Source: Rehmannia glutinosa (Eukaryota; Streptophyta; Magnoliopsida; Lamiales; Orobanchaceae). From it: DNA of 64,000 bases. The translations under genes and the position numbers were made by a program. The DNA lies in assembly GCA_016081115.2 (NCBI GenBank), contig JABTTQ020003451.1, positions 22,501 to 86,500 on the forward strand, written 5' to 3'. The notes below the pieces were generated by a model. It was not told where the DNA came from, made no database searches, and saw only the letters and a list, made by a program, of their open reading frames with translations. Shown piece after piece: positions 22,501 to 35,616 of the stretch; the stretch's first letter is position 1; the number at the start of each line of letters is the position of its first letter.

Positions 22501-25500
22501 CAATCCCTTGATTTCGTAGCCATTGCCGAGGAAGAGTCGAAGACAAAGCATGTCGGAAGAAGGGATGTAAGCCCGCAGAGGTTGGTAAATCGGTGTGGGA
22601 AAGCCCTCGCTTGAATATGCGCCATCCCCTCACTTCCGTAAAGCCATTGAACATATGTGTCGCCCGAGACTTTGGTAGAACATTCGTCGCAGAAGGCATC
22701 CGGTTTGAAGACTTGTTCAAACCAGAATCATCGAATATGCAATTACCCGATCGAATATACAAAACTTGATCCGGAAGGAATGTCATTAAGTGAAGGAGTC
22801 CGGAAACAAGCGATAGGCAAAAAGAGTTTGGTGCTCGTTGTTCACCATTTTTGTTACACACATGGGCGAGACGAAAAATCCCCTCTATATAGTTGAGCAG
22901 AACTGAATCGCACTTGCATTAGTAGAGCCGATTAAATATACTATCCACACTCTTGTCTCCATGACGAAGCAAGGTTTTGAAAAACCATTACTCCTCTAAT
23001 AATGGCATCGGTGGAAAGTTTCCTACGGCAAGCTCGAAAGCGAGGAGCGCGCAGCCGAAGGCCAATAAAGCCCTACTTCTATCCAATTCCTAAGAAGGTA
23101 GTCCAATTGGAAAACCCGATCGAACGTGAGGATGTTATGTTGACTTAATCCGTGGTTGAATATGTTATGCTCGGCTTAGCTTAAATTGAAGATTTCGATG
23201 GTCTAGAAGTGAGAAGTCTCTAAAAAGGCGAGTGGGCTCGGAGCCACTCAAGGGAAGAAGGATCTCGAGATTAAACCTGTTGTGATGAATTAGTCCTCCT
23301 ACTCAAAGTCGTCATCAACCACTTTCCGTCTTGGATCCGAGTCAACGGCATTAGCATTTTCTTATCACTACGCCTGCAGGAAGAAGAAGCAGACAAACTT
23401 TTCGCCGTAATGCCACTTTCTTGATTTTAAAAGCTTAGGTTTGATAGTCTTTACCCGATACCTAATAGGTGTAAAATAGAGATTTAAAGGTCTCTAGCAG
23501 CCTCTAAGCCCGTTTTACTCTTTTTCTACAATCACTTTGGTGTAAGACAATCGCGATGCTCTTGCTTGCGGATTCGCCTGGTCATTTAGATTCGCCTCTT
23601 TTGCTCTCCCATTCGAAACCAGGTGGATTTCTACCCATCATCCCGCCCCAAAGGCCGAATCGGATTACTATACAAACACAAACACAATGTGACCATTTGC
23701 GATTCTCCGCTCGCCGAGTGGTTTTGTATCACAATCTTCTAGCCCCGATGCTATCCTCAAAGGAATAAGGCAGCCAAAGTGATAAATTGATCCATTGACC
23801 CTTTCTTTTCTGAGTTTGGGTCTATTACAGTGCTTGACCAGGTCTACCAAACGGTGACGAACCAATTTCCTCTTTTCGCTCTACAAACCAGAGGTCTTCC
23901 GCTTTAGTTGTGTCACAAAGATATACTTCCCGCCCTAACACAAGAAAATAAGTGCACTTCGTGAACGATTCTAATCGGTTTTTATTTCTATTGTTATTGA
24001 TAGAGATTCAAGTCGTAAAACACATCTTCAAGAGAAGACCTAAGTAGATGGATTCTCTCGAAGCTATTTACGCACTTCGACCTTCGATCCGATCCTTCGC
24101 CATAGAATAAATCTATCCTGCCTCGGGTCCTACCTTGAAATAGGTAGTTTTCTCGCTAACGCTAGGAGCTTTGGCCCACCCATTAACAAGCAAGAAAGCC
24201 AAACAAGAAGATCGAGCTAGCGGTGAGTCTCCCCACAAGCTTATTCAAATGGATTTCTTATTTAAAGGTGCTTTAGCACATGTTCTTAGGGCCGATACCT
24301 AGATAACCTTAGTTCGGATGGAGTGATCGGTAAGTCTTCATCAAGAAAGTCAAGAGCAAACCATGAAAGTCGGTTTATTTTCTAAGGAATGTTTTTCCTG
24401 TCTTGAAAGTCAAGGAAGTCAAGCATCTATCTAGTACTACGTGATCCGGTCAATGATTTTCTCACGATAAAGAGTTGCTCAAGGTCGTGGGACTCGAGGT
24501 CAAATCAATGTTCACAGGTGATGATTCAAGTGAGGGGAGGACAAATAAGCCTTACTAGTATCATAAGTCGATTCAAAGCTTGGAGTATCCAAGGTGAGCC
24601 AATCTTGTCTTTTTCTCCTCGTCACGACAAGTCCATTCAATGATCATTCTTCCTGCTCCAATAGGCCCCGACCCGAAAAGTGTAGAAAAGCGCTAGGCAC
24701 CCCCTCCACCGTAATAATAAATATAGGAAAGGTCAACAGGCTCGTAACGTTCACTTTCTCTCGCACCTCGTTCGCTTAGTTGATACAATGCATAGATGGG
24801 TTTCACTTTCTTCTCCGATTGACTATTTCTTTGTTTAATAGATCGGTCCAGCCCTGTCTTCGCCGGGTTCTCTCGTTCTACAACTCACTTTCAAGGATAG
24901 AAAGTCTCATGCACATACGGGTGAAGTCTCATTCGTGGATGAAGATGGGCTAGCGATTATCCTCCAATTGCATTGATTAGTTGGATGAGAGTGAGATAAG
25001 CAAGGAAGCCGAGAGGCTAAATGGAGTCTAGTATTCCTCTCTAGTACCACCCCAAGCCCGATCTTTCTTCTCGTAAACCCCTCTCACGTGCCTCTCAATC
25101 CCATATCTACTACTCGCGCCAAGCCCTTCCCTACCTCTATATCTTATAAGAAGCCTTCTCTATGATCTACGTCTTCTCGTCTCTATCTCAGGGATAGAGG
25201 AAGCTAGGAGAGGATTCTAACCAATTCTATCGAGCTAGCTACAAGAACAACAAGAAGACATTCCATTCTTGGATATCCTCTCTTGTTAGTTGCTCCTCTT
25301 TCTAAGGTTCTAATGGTCGAGATCACCCTTCACTTTTTTATGATCTTTGAGGGTCGCTCTGTTTCCGTGTCAACGGCCAAGAGCTTCCTCCTTTGGGGCG
25401 TAATGAGTGGTGCTTTAAAAGGAAAGGTCCTAATGTCGGAGAAAAAGGGAAAATGCCCCCACTATAGTTTGTACTCTTTAGGGAAAAGAACTCTTTCTTT

Positions 25501-25718
25501 CGTGCCTTCAGCCCGCGGGAAGAGACTTTAGTCATTGATATCCATATTAAAAGGCGGGTATTCCCACAAAAACAAAAGAGCTAGACCCCTGGTCCTTTAC
25601 TTTAATCAACAAGGTTACTTTCCTCGCTAACCCTTCTGAGATTGCATTGCCGGTGTGATACGATCCCTTCGCCAAGGAAAGAAGTCCAATAGCAATTGAT
25701 CTTAGCTTTGAGTGCTTA
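19541..25718. other. Mitochondrial-type non-coding stretch, no gene recognised
   Basis: Six kilobases of anonymous sequence. The longest frames (146 codons on the minus strand at 22421-22861; 101 codons on the plus strand at 21722-22027) resemble nothing I recognise. CAG and CTG triplets are rare throughout, as in 1-5340. I infer mitochondrial origin from continuity with the rDNA array only. Confidence 0.4.
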
Positions 25719-25723
25719 TTCCT
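25719..25723. repeat. Target-site duplication TTCCT, left
   Basis: TTCCT directly precedes the TG of the solo LTR and recurs at 26969-26973. Five bases is the duplication length made by Ty1/copia and Ty3/gypsy integrases. Confidence 0.85.
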
Positions 25724-26968
25724 TGTAGGTCCCAAGGGTGTGAGTGTAAGGTTTAGAAGGGGGGTTGAATAAACCTTACCAACTTTTCGATTTAGTCCTT
25801 TTAAAATGTTGAGTTAATACTTTACAAATGTGAGTCCTTGATGGACAACTAAGTTAGTTAATCAACAGATTTAGTCACTCACAGACTGACGAGCCGTTGA
25901 TAGAATAACTCATTGTTTTGACTAAAGACTTAACTCGACCGTGATATGTTTTCATGGAAGACTTAACACCCTTGAATTTTGTTTAAGTGTGTTTTGATAC
26001 TTGGTTTTAGCACTTTGTTGATTACCAATTGGATATCAAATTTATCGCCAGATATTAAAGTAATGTGCGTAAATTAAAGTCTTTCAAACGTAAATGACAC
26101 AATAGATATTTATAGAGGTTCAAGATAGGTAATTCTTCTACTCCTCTCTTCTCCAACTCCGGAGGAATCCACTAAGTATTGATCAATATACAAAGTAGTT
26201 AATACCCGAGATGCAAGTCTTGATCACACAAACGGTGACTTGATCCTTTGGGACTCGATGCTGGAGATGCTTGGTCACACAACCGGCTTCTCGCACGACT
26301 CGGCTTCTTCACAGGCGCTTGTCTTGCTACTACAACCCACTTGCTCAAGCTTCTTAGATTTGATCACGAAGCCCTCCAAAAACTTGAGACCGGTTCGACC
26401 TTGAACCTTTCTACAATCCTCCTTGGAATGTAGACCCTTGATTCTTCAAATGTTTCATCTTCAATCGATTGAAGTCGTCTTTCCTTCACAGGTAAGTGTT
26501 GGATTGATTTCCTTCGTAATGCAGGCTTGAGGATTGAACTTGAATGATTTGAGAGTATTTTAGGTTACATATATTGCTTTTCTTGCTCGTATAATTTTTG
26601 ATTGTCAAGGTAACCAACTTCCCAGGTGACTTGAGTTCGAGCCTTCCAATCATTGGATGACTCATCTGCTCACTTCAACTTGAGACTTGGCTATCTTGAG
26701 TTGACTTGACCGACACTTCACTCACCGCATCTCAGCTGCACCTTGATAGAGTTCTGTCTTTCTCGTCTTTGCCACACTCAATCGCCTCCACAATGAGTCT
26801 TCCTTTAGTCTCGGTTGACTTGACTTGCATGTTCAGCATAGTCGATTTAACTCACTCGACCGGCCACCCCTATCTATTACAATGCAATTTACAACAAAAA
26901 TGGGTGCCAACTTTCTATTCTAAGTTTTACATGGCATTAATCAAAATCTAAAAATTAATTTCCCAACA
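25724..26968 (-). mobile_element. Solo LTR of a Ty1/copia element (LTR-A)
   Basis: It begins TGTAGGTCCCAAGGGTGTGA and ends TTTCCCAACA, that is TG...CA. It is homologous over its length to LTR-B (45284) and LTR-C (46956), which are attached to copia sequence on the minus strand. Perfect TTCCT duplications flank it and no internal region is attached. A solo LTR arises by recombination between the two LTRs of an inserted element. It lies inside the mitochondrial-type block. Confidence 0.85.
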
Positions 26969-26973
26969 TTCCT

Positions 26974-27810
26974 TTGTTCCCGGCTACATCCGAGAGTGGT
27001 CAAGAGCTTATTGAATCGTGAGCTTTTTCAAGCATTCTCATAGTAAGAAGGTCAACCGAAGCCAATCCATCTCTATTAACGAATGCTCCTACTCCTATCG
27101 GTTCTATATCCAATTCCGCTGCTAAGGATAAATAAGTAGGCAAGGGGAGACTTTCTTCTTCTAACTAAAAAAGCATAGGAAAATGGATTCTTCTCGAATT
27201 CCTTCAAAAATGCTTTTTTGATTCCCTACATCTACAAATAGCTAAATGCTTTCCCACGTAGGGCTGAGGATAAGGGAGGAGTTCAAAGGCGTTTTCTTTC
27301 ACTTCTAAAGAAGGGGAAGGTCTTTAAGGAATTCTATTCTTATTAGTAGGATACTGCTACCTTTAAAGATATAAGTACCCCTTTGTTCCAAATTAGCCTC
27401 AAGATTTTTCATTTCGGGTTTCATAAGATAAGGTAGCTCTTTCAAAGCCTCACTCCTCAAGAAAGAATTTCTTGTTTATCGACATCCGAGATTAGATGAA
27501 TAATGGCACTTTTCCAATAGTACGGAAATCCACGCAAGTAAAGAAGTAACGATGCACTAGAATGCACGAATCCGATGTCCTAAGCATAGTGAGTAGGAAT
27601 GCTTGGTAACATGCGGTCAATCCAGAGCAGACAAAGAGTAAGAATAAGTAAGGAAAGTATCAGGGAAGTTAGGAAGTAGGCTTAGCTCTTGTGCACATCT
27701 TTTGGGGTTTACTTGCTTACTTATTAGAGTAAGGTGAGATCCTTTATCAATGAGTTTCTTTCTCGATGCGAAGAAGATCACTAGTCTTAGCCCTTGCGGT
27801 TTGAAGGTGC
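26974..27810. other. Right end of the mitochondrial-type block
   Basis: No gene recognised. It resumes the sequence interrupted by the solo LTR and stops at about 27810, where GATGATGCCAAAACTTAAA, identical to the 3' internal end of the copia element at 48485-48505, takes over. Confidence 0.4.
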
Positions 27811-27822
27811 TTGATGATGCCA

Positions 27823-27831
27823 AAACTTAAA
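27823..27831. repeat. 9-bp target duplication AAACTTAAA, left
   Basis: AAACTTAAA precedes the left inverted repeat at 27832 and follows the right one at 35880-35888. The uninterrupted sequence is present at 48490-48510 in a sister element (GATGCCAAAACTTAAAAACA). Nine bases is typical of Mutator-like transposons. Confidence 0.85.
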
Positions 27832-27950
27832 GAGATAAATACACTTACCCATCCGAACTATACCGATTTTTACACTTTACCCTCCAAACTTTAATTCGTG
27901 ACACTTTGCCCCCGAACTATGAAAATCGTTACACTTTACCCTATATGGAC
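27832..27950. repeat. Left terminal inverted repeat of the MULE-like element
   Basis: Pairs with 35760-35879 on the opposite strand. Shared landmarks include ATAAATAC at the tip and repeated TTTTACACTTT. The inner limit is not sharp. Confidence 0.75.
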
Positions 27951-28560
27951 AATTTTGCCCCTAGGCTTTATCCTTTTAAAACAATAGTTCAAGCTATCCC
28001 TTTAAACTCTATTTTGTGGCAATCTACTACATAATAATTAATTTATTGCATTAATCATTAAACATGAAACTTTTACTCCATAATCAATTTGTTTTCGGAT
28101 TTTTTCGAGAAACGAATTCTTATTTTCTCGTCACTTGTTTTGTTCGTGGCATTGTTACACCTACTTAGATCCATCTCTATTCGTGAGGTTTTAAATGGAT
28201 CATGTCAGTTTCACTTATAAACTCAACAGATGATACATTAATCAAAATTCTCATTTCAAGTATAAGTTCGTATACAAATTAGGTCTATAGACCGAAAATG
28301 AACATAGTCCATTACGACCATATCAGCCCAACATGCTTCCGTAAAATTAATAAATCCCTTAAAATTCATACCTTCTTCGACCAAACAAAGACCGAAGTTA
28401 AATGGTTCGCAACACCACCAAATCGGAAAATTAATGCCCCCAGATCGTTTGACAAAACTTCTCACCTGCTCAACCTCACCTCGGGGAAGATGATCCGCAA
28501 GTTATCCGACTCCTTTAAATGTTTCAAAGACACTTTGGTTCGTTTCCTACTCCAGCGTAT
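27951..28560. other. AT-rich interior next to the left inverted repeat
   Basis: No gene recognised. The plus-strand 91-codon frame at 28298-28573 has no similarity I know. This may be ancestral MULE interior or viral non-coding DNA. Confidence 0.4.
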
Positions 28561-28962
28561 AAGTAATTCTTAAACGGGATGAATTAATAGTACATTATGA
28601 ACACATATAGAAATATTTATTACATTAGTAATCTCCTTTGGGAGGAGAATACCCGGTTTAGCCTCTCATAGCCGAGGCTTGCACTCGAAAAACACATAAA
28701 AACTTAAAACTAAAGCACTCAAAATATTACAAATTTTTCTCTCAGACTTCATTATAAGAAAACTAAGGAAAATGTTCGATGTCCTCAGCTTTCTTCAAAT
28801 CTCGCATTTTATAGATGTAAGCTCGGACTTGAAAGGTGGACTCCAAATCTTGTTGATACTTATGACATCACCGCTTACGTCATATCTTACATTATTGCCT
28901 CGCCAATTTGGTTTTCTTTTTCTTCCGCGTGACTCACCCATGTGAAAGTTGTCGGGAATCTT

Positions 28963-29703
28963 CTAAAAAGTTGGTTTGCGTGGTCCCCGAGAAAACGCGT
29001 TTTGTGAGTGGGCCCTTATCCTTTCGAGCCGTCTCGGTCTTGTCGGTCGGGTTTGGGTCGAAAACCTTTCCCAAACTCGGGTTCCTTCATTCGGGCATGC
29101 TTGATGATTCTCGGTCGATCCAACGCCCACATGCGCCATATTGCTGCAATTTCCGGTAAGTTTCTTTGCTTGTCGGAATCTTGTTTTCCCTGAGAATTCT
29201 TCTTTTTTGTCTCGAAGAGTTCTTCGCAAACTCGTGGTTGATCCGGTCATCGAATTCAAAAGGAAAGATCCATTCGCCGACTCCGGGAAGAACTTGAATG
29301 GATACTTGACTTTGTCCATTTCGATTAGACAAACCCAAAGACCCCATGCTCGCCTGGGTAGAAGCTTCGTCTTCGTAAAATGCTCCTACTAACACTCGGT
29401 CCTTCTTCCTGAAACCGCTTTAATGTATTTTAAAGCATTTCCATTCGGTCTTCTTAGCTTGATGAAATGAAAGGCTTCATTAAAGCCTTTCTTCATTGGT
29501 TCAGAGTTGCACCGATAAAATACAATTCCAAAATATCTCCTCCGCCAAGTGTGGATTATTGGCCCAGGTCTCGTAAATTGCTTCCCAATCCATTTCGGTA
29601 ATTTTGAAATTTCTGGGAATCTTGGTGACACGGTATAGATTGAAGCTAAAGCTCCAAAAGTATACCATTCTCGTACTTCATTTGGATGACTTCCTGGTTT
29701 CAT
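28963..29703 (-). pseudogene. EPRV second ORF region
   Basis: Overlapping minus-strand frames (29389-29703, 29087-29395, 28963-29319) read as one broken coding region downstream of RNase H. Residue runs such as EWYTFGALASIYTVSPRFPE look coding in composition. I do not recognise a domain. Its place after the polymerase matches the extra downstream ORF found in some endogenous caulimovirid lineages; function unknown. Confidence 0.45.
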
Positions 29704-30429
29704 CCAAACTCGGGATACTTGCCCGAGGTATCAACCATTGTTTTCTCCGGTTAATACCTTGTCTTGTAACTAGTTTCTCCCATTGCTCCGATATACCGCA
29801 TAGAGAAATCTTAATCTTGTCATTTGAACCTTAGGTTTGCACTGCGGGCCTAAGATTCAACTCTCCTCTTTACCCTGCAGGTGTTGGGTTGACTTGAAGA
29901 CTCGGGTTGTGACACCGGAGCTTCAACATTTATTCGATTTGTACACCTCGGGGGATGCATCACCGCAACATTTGTGATTATGGTACTTGAATCCATAACC
30001 TCCGGGTTAGAGCCCCGTACTCTCTCGGCCCTTTTTGCACCGTAGGAGATGCGGCCTAGAAGAGAGGTTTGCAGGCGCTAAGAGCGATTGTCTTGTCCTT
30101 GAGCAACCGGCATGCTCGTATTTGACTAGAAATGGATTTATGGTCAGCCTATTGAAGTCGCCCAACAACTCTCGCATTGAGACATAACGCCCCAAAATCT
30201 CGTTCTAGACTCTCCAGGTTTTCCCGAGATGTCTTACTCGTTTAAGGACCTCATCAACAACGCGCCTCTTCCATCTCGTGTCAAGAAATCTGCAAGAATA
30301 TTTTCATGAGATTTTATAATGACAATATCATAATCATAATATTGACATTCAGCTTGCCATCTAAGTAATCGAGCCTTTTTCGGTTTTGATTCAATTTTAT
30401 TTTTCGTAAAAGCCTTGACACTTGAATTA

Positions 30430-31602
30430 TCAATTTTTAAAGTAAACTTTTAGCCAAGAAAATAACGGCCATTTTTTAAAAGCCTTTTTCGATCGCAAAG
30501 AATTCTTTCTCGTTGATATGCCATCTGTTTGCTTCATGGGTGTGAATAAACCACCGCAATATCTCGCATGGCACTTCTTCATTTGGTGTGACCTTAGTAA
30601 GAACCGCCGCCACCAATCATCATCGACATCCGTAAAGAACCAGTTCATCCTCGTCTTGGGGAATCGCAAGTTTTGGAAGCTTTTTACAAACTTCTTTAAG
30701 TTGCTTAATTCCTTCTTGATGTCCATCTTCCTATTTGAATATCATCTTTTTTAAGTAATGGGCTAAACACCTTCATGTAGTATGCTAGATTGTTAATAAA
30801 CATTCCAACAAAATTAACAACTCCCTAAAACTCAAGTCGCTTCTTGTCTTTTAGTGTATCCGGAAATCCTCAGATCTTTTCCACAATATGATTCGTAGAA
30901 TAATTCCAGATTCATCGATTTCAATTCCGAGGAATTCAACTGTCTTGTTGCGATTATCGCCTTCTTTTCCAAATATTTGAGATGCTCCTTCATGTTCTTT
31001 GATGCAATTAGAATGTCGTCAATATACACGAACATGAAATCAAATAATCTTTGAAAAGATTATCCATCTTTATTTGATATATCCGAGGTGCGTTAGCCAA
31101 TCACATAGGCATCACGTTCCAAATATAGTGTCCCCTGTGGTGTAGAGAAAGTCTGTAAACTTCTTACTTTCTTCCTCCATCTTAACGGTAGAATCCGACT
31201 TGCAATCAAACTTTGAGAATATCTTGGCACCTTTGATGCATTGACTAGATGTTCTCGGCTTGGAATATACTATCCGTCGAACTCCAAAATGTTATTAATC
31301 CCTTTGTAATTAATAACAAGTCTTCGCTTTCCTCTCTTTTGATTTCTCCATGATTTTCGACTAGAAATCCCGGATCGGCCGTATGGAGAAACTCCTGGTG
31401 AAATTAACTTAAGGTCAAGATGTTCCTTAAGTATCTTCTCTCGCATATCCTCACGATCTTCCCGATTCATAAGGATTGGTTTAAATCTCACGAACTCGTA
31501 CTTCTTTCCAGGTTTAACCTTTAAGGAGGCTTTAAGCTCGTTTCTTGTCCCACCATGCCAAAGGATCTTCATTATAATTTCTTTCGGTCTTCTTCTTGAC
31601 AT
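30430..31602 (-). pseudogene. EPRV reverse transcriptase and RNase H (broken)
   Basis: Minus-strand frames at 31270-31602 (palm N-terminal part with LVINYKGINN), 30832-31035 (catalytic segment MFVYIDDILIAS, the Y-x-D-D box) and 30430-30726 (RNase H-like region with a DVDD and an AFKKWP segment) follow in order. The Y-I-D-D box is intact, but frameshifts separate the three blocks. In the virus family this polyprotein copies pregenomic RNA into DNA. This copy cannot do so as it stands. Confidence 0.7.
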
Positions 31603-33600
31603 CCTCGAGTGATATTTGTTCCTCTAGGGTCACGTCACTCGTGGACTCTCCATTAGACTCATCCATAATTCTCAGAATGGCTTTCGGAGTAACTCTTTCT
31701 TCTCCTTGTACTGAATGAATACAAGTTATTATCCCATATCTTTTGATCCTTCCGAATGGAACCAAATTGTCTATAGGATAATAAAGCTTCACCAAATTTC
31801 CTTCGATCGGCCATTTTTGGATTGCGAAGTTTGGCTTCATCACCACGCTTTGCTGCGAAAAGTAATGGGCATTTTTTCAGTAAAATGCTTCCTGATCTTT
31901 GGACAATAATCTTATGATCACATAATGTTGTGAAAATAAGTCTTCTTGTCTCGTTTCTCCTGTGTAAATCGCTTGAATGTTTGTAGGAAGTTGTTTCCTA
32001 GCAAAACATCTCGCACTGTATCATGGAAATAGATTGGTGGCGTTCTCACCTTGTACCACGGGTACCGCCGCGCCTCCGATCATGATTTATGCTTGTTTAA
32101 TTCCTCTATTAAGAATAAGAATTCTTTTAGAGAAATCTCTTCGCAATAGTGGTAAATCTTCTCCAATTTCTTTAGGAAAAACATCCGCTTTGCAAAGACA
32201 TATTCCGACACTGAATCAATATAGCGGCAAAATACTCGGCCTTATATTCAAGCATATAACATTCGATAGAAACGTATATGGAGAATGGACTAGTGGTCAT
32301 CTCGATTCTCAGTATCTTTTATCGCCCATCGTGAATTCCATTCCTTCTTGTAATCTTTCCCAAGGTTTATGATCCTCAAGAAATTCAATTCCAAAAGTAT
32401 TAATTGCTCGGGATTTTCCCCGCTATTCCCGAGATAGTCAACTCAATTTCACCTATCTTGAGCTTCTCGATACCTTCCAACTATAGGTTGTTGGAGATAA
32501 TCTGTAACATCACAAGGAAAAATATTATCCTTTTGAGTGATGTCGAATATTACTTCAACCTCTCACCATCCTTCTCGACATTTCAGCTCTCCTTCTCGTT
32601 TTAAAAACATCGGGATGCGCTCGAATCAGACTTAGTCTCCTTTCTTCCCAACGGCCGCTACTCACCATTCTCGTCTGCTGAAAGACATCCTTCCGGGGCT
32701 CAACTCGAGACTTCGACTTTTGTTGAAGACTGGTTGATCTTGAATTATCATATCAATCTCCTTTATAGTTGGAGATTCAATGATTTCAGTAGAACCACCC
32801 TGGCAAAGTCCTCAAAGATTCTTGGGACTTCAATAAATTCCTTTCTCAAGAATACTTGAGAATGATGGGTATTCGAGAGAGCATAGAAATCTTGTATGTG
32901 ATCGAGTAAGACCTATTTCCTTATTTCATCAAATAGATTCTTTTGAAATCTTGATGAAGGGTTAGGGCTCTATTAAAATCTCGATCTCCCAAATTGTATG
33001 CGATTCTTGGATAGACATTGAATGCTAATTTTCCCGCATACAAATTTCATGTGATCGCTCCAAGGCATGAATCCTTGAGATGTAAGATTCGCTTGTCAAA
33101 AATAGCAAGATTGAGTGGCGAATCTATTCTTTCCTTGAATGTTTCTTTAATAATGACTCTTTATGGCTCCGATATGAATCCATGAGAGTGTATTTGCAAC
33201 TTCTCTTTTAACTCGCTTTTGATCTCCTGGATTTCTTTGATAGGGACCAATCGCATCTCGATCAAGTTACCTAGAGTAAACTCCATTGGAATAGCAAATT
33301 CTCCGGTTGTTACCCTATGGATAATTTGGTGTTTTTCGTTATGAAACCCAATTTTATCCAATGCTTTTTCCATAGCTCCAATTGTAAATCCATCATAGAC
33401 TTGAAGCTTTGATCTTCCTTCATGATTCTCATAAGAGTTTTATGAGAAACCGTCGTGTGAGAGAGGAATCCCGACATATCCTCCCCGATCGTCAAGAATT
33501 TCTTCTTCACTCGATTCCGAGCCGAGTCACTTCCATCGTCAAAATAGATCTCTTCTTCATAGATGCTTTCATCCGAGGGTATATCCTCAAATTGAGACAC
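31532..33600 (-). pseudogene. EPRV protease/linker region (broken)
   Basis: Minus-strand frames at 33310-33600, 33161-33373 and 31532-31846 belong to the stretch between the coat-like zinc knuckle and RT. An aspartic protease active site is expected here, but I could not identify a clear D-[ST]-G in a continuous frame. The high-coordinate part (32258-33600) has a second, diverged copy at 54633-55960. Confidence 0.45.
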
Positions 33601-34344
33601 CTTTATAATATCTTGATAATAGACACTTCCTCAATTTCTCGTGTGGCCTCGAATCGCCTAACTCCTCGTTTTTGATTGTCCGGGCAATCCGATTTGAGAT
33701 ATGCCCTCCGGCTCCGCATGTCCAAGAATTACAATCTCTCGAAACTTTCATTAGCGGTATGAGCACGCCTAAAAGTTCTTCTTCCCGGATTTTGTTGGTA
33801 CTTGCTTGATTAGAACCCGATGATGAGGCTCTACTCCCGCTTGGCCGGTCTTTGCCCCGATTTATAACTTCGGGCTTTTTGTTTTGACTGAACCTTCTAG
33901 GTCTCCATGAAGACCGCTTCTTTTTTTGTTGCTTCCTCGGCGGTATGGATGGCTTCGCTCCTTTTTCTTTTTTGTGCCACCTTGGTTGACCTCCCACAAT
34001 TGTTGGGATGTCATTATCCACGCAACATAGAGGAACCGCTTTGTTAATTCCTTTTAATCTCTTGTAATTCTGTATGGAGTCGCTTGGTAACACTATTCGA
34101 TAACTTGGTCTTTAGGAAAGACATTTTTCCTCGCCACGATTTCTACCGCTCCATCCTTGTATTCCCCGATAAGCATTTCTCTCCGGAGACTCGGAATCTT
34201 GGCAAAGAATAGTGCAACTTCCTTTTCTTCGATCTTGGATTTCGACCAGGGTATTGGTGAACAACTTGATATATTCGTCAATATGACAAATATCATATAA
34301 CTCAAGGCTATAGAGGGCTTGTTTATATCTCTTTCTTTTTTCAT
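33587..34344 (-). pseudogene. EPRV coat-protein-like region with zinc knuckle
   Basis: The frame at 33587-34093 has a strongly basic stretch (KKEKGAKPSIPPRKQQKKKR) followed by CNSWTCGAGGHISNR. This is a CCHC-like knuckle with C-x4-C-x4-H visible; its last cysteine is lost, with an apparent frameshift beside it. A basic region plus one CCHC knuckle is characteristic of caulimovirid and retroelement nucleocapsids. The frame at 34093-34344 is the upstream part. Copy 2 has the equivalent region at about 55960-56690. Confidence 0.55.
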
Positions 34345-34462
34345 CCTCTAATCCTCGAAATAAACAGTGCCGATGAACTAAATTTTGAATAATTTTGCCA
34401 TACCATCGACAATTCCTTTAAGTGATTCTCCGATGTGACCGAACCTTTTGTACTAGCATCGG

Positions 34463-35582
34463 TCATATCCCAGAAATCTTTACCGATCCTTCAAGACTCA
34501 TTTCAAGGAGTAAAATGAATGAATCCTTTGTAAGATCGAGGTTTCTTTGAAATTTCTCATAGTCAAGCCCATTCATCAATGAGAACTTCTCTATTTTTAA
34601 AATGGGATGTCCAGATTTAACATCAACCCATATGGACGTATTGGGTCGGTGCGATCTTCCATAAGGTGTCGATAAACATTTGGCCTTCCGGTAGGTTGTC
34701 GAGTTCCGCAAGAGGGTTTCGACCTCTCCCGCCCCCGAAAGTGGATCACTCCTGGCCGTGAAATCCCCAGCGTGTGGCATCCTCTCATCCCGAGCTCCAT
34801 GATTCGAACCCGCATTTCTTTCTTCGACGTTAGGATTTCTTTGGTGGTGGTGGTGGAATTGGTCGTCGCTTTGGATCATAGGTAACCAATGTTCCATCTC
34901 CCTGTGTTCATCTTTAAATTTACAATTCCTAATCCCGCAAAGGATTCTCGCAAGGTCTTGTAGATCTTTAAGATTCATCTTTTCCATATCCATCTTTTTT
35001 AATTTTTGATGGATTTTCCTTTGATTAGAGCAATGAGCTTCTCATCATCTGTCATTTTTCGTATAACTTCGGTTGGTTTCCTTTTTGGTGCAAATAGGGT
35101 ATTGTCCCGAAATCTATACGTTTTTTCCTCCGGAAGAACTTGGCTGTCCTCCGTGTTCTTGACTCGTTTCAATATCATGAAGGAGTTCAAGAGTTTCTTC
35201 GATATTTTACCATCGTCTCCATCCGGTTCTCGATCGATGAACTTGTCGGCGGGTAGATGAATATGGCGGTTGCCATAATTCTCGCACCGTCTCTCGGAAT
35301 TCTCTAAGATCTTGGGAGAACTTAAATTTGTCTGGAAGTATCTCGTTCCACTCTCCGGTACTCCATCAGGAATCATTGTTCGATGATGGGAATTTTCATG
35401 AACGTTTCTTGAAGGTTCATCAAATGAACATATAGTGGTCCAGTTAAGCATCCATAATCGCTTATAATATTCTCGCTCGCATTTTGCATTGCCTTAAGGT
35501 TTCCGCTCGGCTCGGGCCGCTCTTTTTCTTCATGTTGGTATTCCCAATATGAAACCTCGCCAAGGTGTTCTTGTGCATACAT
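34463..35582 (-). pseudogene. EPRV N-terminal coding region (broken)
   Basis: Three successive minus-strand frames (35373-35582, 34999-35451, 34463-34993) form a broken reading frame just downstream of the primer site. Movement-protein sequence is expected here in caulimovirids, but I cannot confirm a domain. The lower part (about 34463-34740) is shared with copy 2. The upper part is not. Confidence 0.45.
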
Positions 35583-35616
35583 ATAATAAATTTAACTAAA
35601 AGTTCTTAATAAACTA

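Noticed and set aside
22421..22861. A 146-codon minus-strand ORF as a mitochondrial gene
   Set aside because: I recognise no mitochondrial protein in it; kept only as an unassigned frame in the non-coding stretch.
1..27000. Simple methyl-cytosine deamination as the cause of CAG/CTG loss
   Set aside because: Comparable copies show loss or replacement of the central base with C and G kept, not C-to-T or G-to-A. Some true CpG deamination is present in addition.
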